Source: Lingula anatina (Eukaryota; Brachiopoda; Lingulata; Lingulida; Lingulidae). Taken from it: 36,867 nucleotides of DNA. The stretch spans positions 237,418 to 274,284 of the forward strand of contig NW_019776113.1 of the NCBI RefSeq assembly GCF_001039355.2, read 5' to 3'. Within the stretch, counting starts at the first letter, position 1. Each line of letters starts with the position of its first letter. Of the stretch, positions 1-9,577 are shown in pieces. A program made the position numbers and the translations under genes. The notes beneath the pieces were generated by a model that saw only the letters and a program-made list of their open reading frames with translations, made no database searches and had not been told where the DNA came from.

Positions 1-1796
1 TACTTAATGATAAAGATTTATCCAGGTGGAGCTTTGACACCAGCCATTGACAGATTGGTAGAAGGTGAGTGTAACCCATGTGTTGGAAAGTGGAAACAAA
101 ATGCATGATTGTCAGCCATGGGGAAAATACTTGTTTTAATTTTGATAACCCCAGGTTTGATTAGCTACATCCTAATGACACAGCATATTTTATTTGATTA
201 TTTCAGTAGTGATGATGATGATTATTATTAATATAATCTTTTGGAAGTTAATTAAACAAAAATATTTTGTCAAATTTGCAGGGTCCAAAGTATTAGTTTC
301 TAACTATGAAGGAAACTATCAAGAATCTCACATGCGGGATTGCTCACACTTGATATTATTAGCAGCAGGGACAGGCTTCACACCCATGGTCAAGATAATT
401 TATAAAAATTTGATAGAAGAGTGGGAAGGATCCAGGTTAGTGTTCACACATGCATTTGGAAGTGTTTTCCTTTTTCACATTTGACAAGTTCAGTCTGGGA
501 ATATGTAGAAAAAATGTGCAGTTGAAAAATCAAAGTGGCCTCCAAATCCAATATGGCCACCTGAAAGATATGACTCCTTTTCCTTTATTTAGACAATCAT
601 TGTCAAATATTTTTCTTGTTGAATAGAACATCTGAAGAGTACAGATAAGTGTTACGAAGTGGTGTCTTATGGGTTTAGAAATTAACTGACATTTTTCATA
701 TTTCAGAACTGATTTAGACAAAAATAGACTAAACTGCCCCTTTTGAAGTTACTATTTGACCAGATTTCTCATAGTGGCACTTGGTTTCAAAAGAGGTTCT
801 TTCATATGATGAAATATTGATTACCAGATGATGCAGCTCATTTTCTTTCTTGTCTAAGTTAGTGTTGCAGTATAAAACCTGCCTTCCATTTTAAATGACA
901 AGTCATTTACATTTAATCTGTTATTATAGACCGGTTAGCTACACTTACCTGTCTATACAGTACTGTTGTTTAAAGATGAGTTCTTCTTTTTTACAGGCAA
1001 ATAAAACTGGTGTTTTTCAATAAAACAGAAAAAGATATTTTATGGAGGAACCAGTTGGAACTACTAGCACAGGAAAACCCAAGGTTTGTTCAATTCCTGT
1101 TCCTGTTTTTATTTTCATTTTTTCTTTGAAAAAAAATTTTATTCTTTTGATACATGAAAAAAATTGAAAGTCCAGCTGCTTCAATTTAATGCTCAGGGCT
1201 TTTGAATGAAAAGTTGTGATATTTCCACCTTAAACTCAAAAGAAGTAGTGTATTGTTGATAACTTTTTTAGCTGGGTGTTAATCTTATTGTGATTTAGGC
1301 AAGATAATAATCTTTACTTTCTTTGCCAAAAATTACCAAGTTTGACAATGGTAAGTCAGTTTATGTAAAAAAAATAAATAAAAATGCCTTTTTTGCCAGA
1401 TTTGGGGTGTTCCACATTCTCTCAGAAGCAGACGACAATTGGGATGGACTAAGGGGGCGAATTAGAAAGGAGATCTTAGAAAGTTTTATTCCCCCTATTG
1501 GAGAAGGAAAGAAAGTGATGATCTGTGCTTGTGGCCCTTCACCCTTTACTGAAGAAGCAATAAGGTATGCTGATATCTTAATTGCCTGTACTTTTTACCC
1601 CAAGTTAATGTTTTTTTTGGTAGATTTGATAAGATTCAGGGTTGTAACATATCACCACACTGATAGTTTTGCTCTTAATTTCCTGTGTTTGAGTTATGAT
1701 GGTAACTGTTATTAATTGCATCACTTTTTTTCCTCTATCAGATTGGTTCAAGAAATGGGATATTCCTTGAGCAGGATCCATCCATTTATGGGTTAA
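1..1796 (+). CDS. CYB5R4: Cytochrome b5 reductase 4-like (NCB5OR), C-terminal five exons, 5' partial
   Basis: This is the C-terminal part of an NAD(P)H-dependent flavohaem oxidoreductase of the cytochrome b5 reductase 4 type. Coding exons are 1-64, 282-435, 997-1083, 1400-1564 and 1742-1796. All introns are GT-AG, the phases agree, and the 525 nt give 174 residues ending in TAA at 1794-1796. Visible hallmarks are IKIYPGG (end of the FAD-binding barrel), the NAD-binding loop LLAAGTGFTPMVKI, LVFFNKTEKDILWR, and the late CGPSPFTEEAIR motif that closes the nicotinamide pocket. The ending SRIHPFMG matches my memory of vertebrate CYB5R4 tails (KNEIHSFTA), which argues for this paralogue over soluble CYB5R3, which ends differently. 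The N-terminal cytochrome b5 and CS domains must lie upstream of base 1. No frameshift or lost key residue is seen. The family is assigned firmly; the exact paralogue a little less so. Confidence 0.93.
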
Positions 1797-3300
1797 TTGA
1801 AGAGACGGAGATTGAACAGGTCTCTGCTCACCTGCACAGTGCACATGTGAAACTGTCTTCGAATGGGCAATTTAAATTAAATGTGACTATTATTCTGTTA
1901 AATTCACACCGTTGAACGTTTGTAATCATTTCCCTTGTTTTCAACTGTGTATCATTCTTTAAGCACTGCAATGCAAGTCAACTATCAGAGTTTTTTGTGT
2001 TATGAACTCGTAATCAGCTTTAAAATTTCAAGTAAACATGTGCTAAGTTATTTATAAATTGAAACATTAATTGCATTAGATGAGGCAATCAATTTCTTCT
2101 TTTATTGTCTAAAATAAAGAGACACCGCTTGATTCATACTAATTGTGCACAAACTTTGTTATGTATAATGTGTCATTATATTTATACGTGTACTAGTATT
2201 TAAATGAACAGGTCAGACTAGTATTTAAATGAACAGGTCAGTTTTCTCATATTTTTAACCCGTCAAAGTTCTGTTTTAAATAATTTTTGCAGTAATTTAT
2301 CTCTATGTGGCATGTAGAAGTATATCTGTTGTTGCGATATAAGCATTGCAGCATTTTTATGAATCAAGAATTCAAATAAAAGAGTTGAACTTGTACACAT
2401 GGTTTAGAATGACAACTTGTTTTAAACAGGAATCGGTCCAAAAGATGATGTCGTGTAAAGGAAGACGTATTCGCTGTTTATGAAGTCGGGCACTCAACGT
2501 TCAAAGCTGGGAAATATTTTCGATGTTAACTAGAATGTGCGTGTTTATGCTTAAGTGGAGCAACGGGAATAACTTTTCTGTCTGTATTTTTCCAGCTTGT
2601 CTAGTATTAAATCTGAATTCATCATAAGTTATTGTTTGTTTTACAGTTAGTAAATTCGCTATTTAGTGCAAAGGATGTTTCATGAATGAAAAGGGCCTTG
2701 TGTGAGAGGCAATACGAGCCAAGGAAAATATTTTAAACAACACTCCCCTTGCACTGTCTCTATAATGTAGTTATCTGCTCTTGTTGTCGGGGTAGGGCAA
2801 TTTGATAATGTATTTTTCATTATCTATTTCTGTGAAGATGTTGGTAATCATACACATAATTTAGTGAAAAATCAACAGTCACTTAATGTATGTAACGGTA
2901 TTTGTAAGTTGTGATGCTGAAATCTTCCTGAAACTGAAACTAAGATGGGGTAGTTCTGAAATTAGCGTGCGTCAGATAAAGCAATCCGTTAATAATTGAC
3001 TTTATTTGTTGTCCTTCCGTTACTTTAAGGTGCTTTTATGTCCCGCAATTTTAAACAGGGCACTTCTTTATCTGTAAACAAAACGATAAAGGAAGTGAAT
3101 CTGAAATGTTTGTCATCAGTCGGGGGTTATCACTTACAAAAGTTATAGTTTATATTGTGCTGTGGGACAAAACGTCTTCATGAATAGATATTTTGGCCAA
3201 AAACTATTTTGCATTTCTTCATTGACACCTTCGGTGTTATGCAGATCTGATATTTATGTTTTTATGTTGCACGTAAAGTATGATAAATAAAATTTTAAGA
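1797..3300 (+). other. Probable 3' UTR and downstream flank of the CYB5R4-like gene
   Basis: The sequence after the stop codon has no convincing coding exon. AATAAA polyadenylation hexamers sit at 2113-2118, 2375-2380 and 3286-3291 on the plus strand. The second is followed by GT-rich sequence, as expected of a cleavage site. Which one is used cannot be decided from sequence. Confidence 0.5.
2192..2241. repeat. Perfect 2 x 25 bp tandem repeat
   Basis: Two adjacent identical 25-bp units, 2192-2216 and 2217-2241, each begin ACTAGTATTTAAATG and end AACAGGTCAG. They lie in the probable 3' UTR of the CYB5R4-like gene, between the first and second AATAAA. The lack of any difference suggests a recent duplication. 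Confidence 0.9.
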
Positions 3301-5250
3301 AAAATGAAAGTATTCGTCTCTTATTTCGTTACCCGCACTGCTGTCATTTCAGGATTAAATTGACTTCCATTGCGATATTAACTAATAACAACTTGACACT
3401 GCCTGTGTTGGCTTCCATACAACATCTTGATGAGAAATTACGCACTAAAATAATTCGTTTAAGGTGGTTTTTGGGATGACCGCAAAAAAGCATTTTAAAA
3501 ATTATTATTTGTCACTTTGTTGCCCTCACTTCGTCACACCAGTGGGGTATAAGAAAAGCACAAGCCATTGATTTTGATACCAGAGGAACTGAAATCAGAG
3601 GGAATGTCAAAACAAAGGCCCTTAACAGTACAAAAAATCGAATTTCCTTAATGAAAATGTTTCCTAATGTACAGCCCCTCCCCCTACACACATCAATCAA
3701 ACTCCTCAAAATAGCCTTTACGTTTACTTCTGCAATCTATCCTTTTTTGATTGTGGCTTTTATAAACAGGGATTGTCGGTGTAACATTTTGTCCAATCTC
3801 TAAAAAACAATCATTTCATATCGATCTCATGAAAGGGTATCACTCCCATCAAATGCGTGTAATTACATTGTAAGTCTCATGTGCCAGTGTGTCGACGAGT
3901 GCCCTTTAATTGCATTCCGTTTTCATTCAGTGGTTCAATGTACAGGAACCTTGTAAAACGGCAGGTCTTAAGAGTTCATCATCATTGTTGGCAAGCCCAA
4001 ATACCATAATTTGTACAATGTTTTATCACTATAAACGATTAAGTTTTGACATTCACATTTCAGTTGGTTGCGCTATACTACTATCTGTGGCGTTAAATGC
4101 CTATCACAGCACAACGGATTGACGCTTGCTGGTCCTCTCGCACGATTGCATGTTCGCTACTTAACGTGTAAAATTGACAAAAGCCAGTCATTAGTACAGG
4201 GTCTTGTAAGAGTTCACTTTCGATAGGATTAGTACAAACAAAAATCTGTAGTAGAAGTAGATATAAACAGTTGTAATTGCTTTTATTCACTATAAGTTTG
4301 TTAAATCACTGGACCAAATTGATCGGTTTAACGAGTTGGAAAGAAGGAAGTGCAATTTTTCTAAAACTACTTTGACTGATGTTAATGGGAACTGAATAAT
4401 TTATGTCAGCGAATGTAATAATCTACTTTGACGGATAGATGTATAAAAAATCATCCCATGTTATTTAAGAAATCCCCATTTTACCTATTTATGTTTTTGA
4501 CCAGATTTTTCTAAGCATTACCTGTGTTGGACACAACAAGCCAATTATCTATTTAATTCTATGTACGCTGTGGTGTCAGAAAAGCGGTTGAATTACCGTT
4601 CACCTTTCGGTGTGTCTCGCACAAGAGCATGATGGACCACAGAACACGCCTGGTTCGTTGAAATCACTATTACATTTTGTTCAATCTAGCATTCGCTGAT
4701 TGTACAAAAAGTCATTATAACTGAGTAGTTTACGTAATTGTATTATTTGTGAGCACTAGAATATGGCATGTTACACAGCATTAAATACCTAATAATGTAA
4801 TTCATGAAAAAATAAATAATTATGAAAATACTTAGTATCATCGTCCTCTTCCGTGTGAAATAGAAGTACTCCTTTCAAATAGGAGGCTATCTCTTCTAGA
4901 CTCCAAGACAAACGTTTCGATGTCTCTTTTACAAGACTGGTACTTCAAAACACGTTTTCTGGAAAAAACTGTACATGGCTATTTGCATTAAGTTCCCATC
5001 TTAACTTCCAGGAGACGTATCCACGTTCCACGCCAACTATAAAGTAGTTTTGTAGCAAATAAGTCATCTTCATTAAACTTGGAAAAAAGTAGGAATGCTT
5101 CTCAGTTTCTTCAATTGAATTATGGTGTAATCTGCACTGGGATGTGGATTAGATGAGGGATGTAGCAGAGACGGAAATCTCACGAATATTCTCCACTGAC
5201 TGGCATAGATAATTTTCGGAAATCGCTGTGTCCCAGATAACGATGAGTAA
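3301..5250. other. Intergenic, nothing recognised
   Basis: Short open frames exist on both strands (about 65-70 codons), but none has a good start context, splice sites in phase or a recognisable motif. No transposon ends were seen. Confidence 0.5.
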
Positions 5251-5378
5251 CTAGCCCGTTGTTTGCCAGGTTCCGTGGTTAGCCGAGGACAGCGGTTTCA
5301 GAAAGATACAATGCCAGTTGTTGAAACCATCGCACACGAAACTGCCTGGTACTACGGATTCCATTTCCTCTGCAACAT
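5251..5378 (-). CDS. Candidate orphan terminal exon, Cys-containing, unrecognised
   Basis: On the minus strand a T-rich tract leads to a strong acceptor (CAAAGTTTCAG, AG at 5380-5379). A phase-1 frame of 42 codons then runs to TAG at 5253-5251. The peptide includes SFVCDGFNNWHCIFLKPL, with two cysteines eight residues apart, and reads more like protein than the surrounding shadow frames. It could be an alternative last exon of the neuropeptide gene upstream. A 40-nt candidate exon at 8854-8815 (phase 0 in, phase 1 out) would link the donor at 9108 to this exon in phase. That acceptor is weak and the nearer last exon at 9010-8957 is better supported. It could equally be the end of another gene or chance. 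I do not recognise the family. Confidence 0.3.
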
Positions 5379-7598
5379 CTGAAACTTTGAAAAAAAAAAT
5401 GTCATAGTCTAAATTCTGATAAAATGTATACAGGGTTTGTGTTATGTCATGTTGGGCAAGGACCAAGCACTATACGGTGTAAATCAAGTTATATACATGT
5501 ATTCCCTGGGTAATCTTCTTTAAACTTATTTTTTCGGCATTGGAATAAAAAAAACACCTTTCCATGGTTGGTCGCAGAAGACAGGTTTTTCAGATTAAGA
5601 CTGAAAGGAGCAGCTCAAAGATATACTCCTGTCGTTAGACAGCCGGGAACTGGGATGTAGGCCTACTGACATACAAATCAACCAGAAGAACGAAAGAAAA
5701 TGTATCATTGTTCGTTCTACAGTCTCATGCTTTGTTGTGTATTTTACTAACTTTGATACATAAGTGATCTTCATTTCCTGCGGTTGAAGATAAGATATCG
5801 TTGTTGAAGGAAATTATTGATCCCCCCCCCCCAATTCACCGGTAATAATAGAGATCAATGAAGCGCTCGCCCCTATCATCTTAGACATTATTCAGTCGCT
5901 GTACAGCGGTCACGCGGTCCATCAATTATACACCAGTTCTACCTGACCTGCTGCTCAATTTGACACAAATGTTGACGAATAGCATCTATTTGGATTACAT
6001 TTACAGCAAACGTAGATTCAACCAGTCACATATGATTTCCGTGAAGATTTAGCCAATTATAACGAAAAAAATAGAACCTTTTCCTCTGTTTCTCTCTCGG
6101 GTAATAACGGCGATCATTTAAATACCTTAAGTTTTTTCTCTGATTTCTTTTTACATTATGTTTTTTAAATCCAGTTAATACGTCGATGTGAAATATTCAA
6201 GGGCCTCTTTCAGTCAAATTGACTTTCGGTAAATTGCTTATGCTGGGTTGGCAGGACTGTCAGTCATAGCAAAAGTTTATGTTAAGTGAGTGTGCCTGCG
6301 TGTGTGGGTAACTGTTTAGAGAACTATAAGCGACGTGGGGAGAGGGTAGGGGATTTCCCTTAGCGCCTTCCTTATGACTACTTCGTGATTGAAAAAATAA
6401 AACTGAGGGTGGGGGAGGGGGGACTTCTATGTCTGTTAAGACGCAAGACGCGATAAGACTAGTGACAATGCTACTAGGCTTTAGCACCTTCTTCTACCTC
6501 TTAGTGCCTATTATTGACAGAGGATACAGCATATAACAGATCTTTGAAGATTATTATTAATATGAGCCGTCAGGAGAACAAATCAGCGATCTTCCGCTCC
6601 GGAGACGAGCACTTAACCATTAAGCCATCCGGTTGATAAACTAATTACGTAGCCATTAACTAATAAATTATGATACACATCAAGTAAGCATGACCTAAAA
6701 AAATGAGAAATACATACGTCAATCCAAAATCGAACAACAGCAAATCTTCTCCATTTGTGGCACTTCATATTTCATACAACTGTTTACACTGATTAACTTA
6801 TCCTGAATAAATGCGAGAAATTGCCAAGTTGACGAATTATAAATAAACCGTTTGTATCTAAACTTAGAACCGTAGTAATCGGAAACACCAAGAAACAAAT
6901 TGCTTTCTTGCATGTTCTTATTCCTTCAGGTACTATTCCTAGTAAGTAGTGGAAAACATTAAAATGCTGTAACACCTACAGATTTTGTCAGGGTAAGCTT
7001 TATCCTTTCTAGATATAAGATATTCTTTCTAGATATAACAGCACAATCATGAAAACGTGTTGTATAACATAGACATCATCGGTTTGTTTGCAAAGGCGGC
7101 AACGGAGAGCCATCAACCACAAGGGACTTTTCATAGCCAAAATTATGTTAGCAAGTTTCGATACGCGAATGATGACTATATAACACGGAGAAAACCAAAG
7201 GGTTGGTCATGTCAACATCAAATTGAACCACAAACAGTTTGCTGAACAGGATTACAGGTCTACGATGCAAGAGATCTGTTGGGAGTTGGGGTGATCCCGG
7301 CGATAACACTGTAGGAATTTGCTAGAGCAGTATAACGTTGTCATTCACGTTTTTGTTCTTACTCTACATTTTGGTCGACTTTCGACTTGTAGAAAGAGAT
7401 AATAATTAAGGTGCCATGTCTAAAGGGCTGTCAAGGCTCCTTAATGTGCCTTTTAAATATCCACCAATCCATATCATATCGACAAAATTAACAGTCTCCC
7501 CAGAAGACCAGAGCTTTGAGATCACCTACACTCGTACATTGTCCCAAGTTTACACGTTTGAGGCGTTAAAGTCCCAGCCAACACTTGACACAAGACTA
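5379..7598. other. Intergenic, mostly featureless
   Basis: It holds a poly-C run at about 5822-5831, a tRNA-like remnant at 6564-6633 and a short direct repeat, CTTTCTAGATATAA, at 7005-7018 and 7025-7038 (period 20). No coding exon is supported; the short minus-strand frames near 6260-6975 lack usable splice sites. Confidence 0.45.
6564..6633 (-). repeat. tRNA-derived remnant (SINE head or tRNA pseudogene)
   Basis: Read on the minus strand, the segment contains TGGCTTAATGG (6627-6617), a good match to a pol III A box. It is followed by GCTC/GGAGC pairing like an anticodon arm and a degenerate B-box-like GATTTGTTCTCC (6584-6573). The 3' half does not fold as a working tRNA, so a decayed SINE head or tRNA pseudogene is more likely than a functional tRNA. 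Confidence 0.4.
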
Positions 7599-7855
7599 AG
7601 GCTTCGTTCACATGCAATGTCTATTTTCTAAATTCTATTTTCTATTCGCGCTATCTTATGATCACGGTCTGTGCCCTGAATATCCCGCCGCGTAATAACT
7701 GGCAGCGCGAGCCAGTTACTGTAAGTTACTATAAGTAACTGGCTCGCGCTGCCAGTTATTACGCGGCGGGATATTCAGGGCACAGACCGTGATCATAAGA
7801 TAGCGCGAATAGAAAACAGAATTTAGAAAATAGACATTGCATGTGAACGAAGCCT
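7599..7855. mobile_element. Near-perfect 257-bp palindrome, foldback MITE
   Basis: Two arms of 122 nt, 7599-7720 and 7734-7855, are reverse complements with a single mismatch noticed, around a 13-nt spacer. The ends read AGGCTTCGTTCACATG and CATGTGAACGAAGCCT. A non-autonomous hairpin transposon is the simplest explanation. No open frame or transposase is present, and no clear target duplication beyond a TA at the edges. Near-identity of the arms suggests recent insertion or arm-to-arm correction. Confidence 0.85.
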
Positions 7856-7968
7856 AATTATACACTTGCAGTGTATAACTCAAAACATCACATCATAATA
7901 TCATAAAATCATTCCATCCATTTTGTCCTACGATACACGCATGGATTTAAAGCTTTTGTTCAACTAAA

Positions 7969-8735
7969 GCCCATTCCCATAGGTCGCGTTCAGAACAGAT
8001 GATCGGCGGACTAACTGATCCGGGAACTAAATATGGCCGACCCCACTTAAAAACAAGCTACCTAATTCCCTGATGGTCTCCCCGCTTCCACACGCGCCCT
8101 CAAACGGATTAAATATCGACTTCGAGGTTCAATTGCTAGGCCCTGCAGCGACAGCGCGTGTGGAGCCCGGGAGACCATCAGATGATAAGTCGACATTGCT
8201 TTTAAGTGGGTCGGCCATATTTGATCCGCGGATGAACTTGTTCTGATTGCGCTCATAGACTGGGTTCCCATACTTAGATCTTTCCATCTGGATCGACCTA
8301 ACTCCCTGGGGGTTCACGCTAAATTGCTATCAGCTCAAAGGACTTAAATGTCTGTCACGCCTACCGAATCAGCTAGGGGTAAAGATAATTACCCCCTGCC
8401 AGTTTTACTAGGCGTGACAGACGTTTAAGCCCGTTAGTTTGTTAGCAATTTAGTGAGACTCCTCAGGGAGATAGATCGACCCAAATATATGTGGGAATGG
8501 TCCCATAGACACCCCTCTCTACGTAGATTGATCCAACTCCGCGGGGACTCTCGCTGAATGCACTCAGAGATTAATACGCCTCCTGGGGCCAAGTAGAATA
8601 CAGAAAGGCTGGTGATTAAGCTGAGTTGGAAACAGGAGGAGGCGTGTCATTCAATTAAGCCGATTGCACACAGCGAGAGTCCCCGCAGAGCTGGATCAAT
8701 CTTTGCAGACTGATGGTGTTTATGGGAATGGGGTC
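7969..8735. mobile_element. Composite inverted-repeat element, CCCATTCCCATA ends, TAAA duplication
   Basis: The outer ends are CCCATTCCCATA and TATGGGAATGGG, flanked by TAAA on both sides (7965-7968 and 8736-8739), a probable 4-bp target duplication. Inside are three foldback modules. The first pairs AATATGGCCGACCCCACTT (about 8030) with its complement (about 8200). The second pairs GTCTGTCACGCCTA (8350-8363) with TAGGCGTGACAGAC (8409-8422) and nests GGGGTAA/TTACCCC inside. The third pairs CGGGGACTCTCGCTG (about 8542) with its complement (about 8677). Modules two and three recur together near 34.2-34.6 kb, and module two alone near 25.1-25.5 kb. There is no transposase, so it is non-autonomous. 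I do not assign a superfamily. Confidence 0.75.
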
Positions 8736-8956
8736 TAAAACGCTTTCAGCAACACATGGGTACACACACAGGTTAACAATGCTGAGGACAAATTTGTGAA
8801 TGACAACAACATACTGAGATTAATGATTTGCGACAGGCAAGAATGCCGACAGATCTGTGGACAGCTCCCCTTGCTCGTCAAGTTGTTTTTGGGTTAATTA
8901 CACAATCAAAGACATGCCTTTAAATTTCTTTAACTGTCTTTATCGTAAAAACAATT

Positions 8957-9010
8957 TCACTTATCGTAGTTTAAAAAGGCGCCAAAGTATTTTAAGTCCC
9001 TTATTTTCTC
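8957..9010 (-). CDS. Predicted last coding exon of the neuropeptide precursor
   Basis: The acceptor follows a strong pyrimidine tract (GATCTTTCTTTTCACAG, AG at 9012-9011), only 98 nt after the excellent donor CTG|GTAAGTG at 9108. In phase 0 it encodes EKIRDLKYFGAFLNYDK and then TGA at 8959-8957. An alternative acceptor at 8855 with a poorer tract exists. Intron retention would instead end the protein 18 residues after Leu173, at TGA 9054-9052. Confidence 0.6.
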   Translation of the reverse strand, partial: EKIRDLKYFGAFLNYDK

Positions 9011-9519
9011 CTGTGAAAAGAAAGATCAAGTGAAAAGTGGAGGCAGCAGAGTCAAAGTTCACAAGGTTTCATGATTGTGCTATCACTGCCAGAGAGCTGT
9101 ACACTTACCAGTCTTCTTAGCGTGGTTCTTTTTAGTTGAAAATAGATCTCTGTTAGATTGATTCTGTTGTGGTTATCTTTTAAATTTCCGTCGAACATTT
9201 TTTCGGGAGTTAGGTGTGAATTGCTTTGGAGCGGTAACAGGGGGAGTCTGGTTGTTCTATACTCTGCTTGTCTGTCATGCTGATGCTTTGATAGCGATTT
9301 TGAATTTATTTTGTCCGAGTTCAAAAAATCCATACGTTCAGTTCTTGTCGCTTTCAAGATTTTCTTAAGAATTCCTATTTCTGCTAAGTTCAGCTGTTTT
9401 GCAAGGAGTTCATTGTGATGTGGTCGTGGCTCGGGCTGAGTCCGTTTGCCGTTCCCTATAAATATGACATTAAGCATTAAAATGTTACATCAAATCACGT
9501 TTTTAATATTATCTTGTTT

Positions 9520-9577
<58 letters not shown>

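Noticed and set aside
8062-8317. Overlapping 62-69 codon frames
   Set aside because: They fall inside the inverted-repeat transposon cluster.
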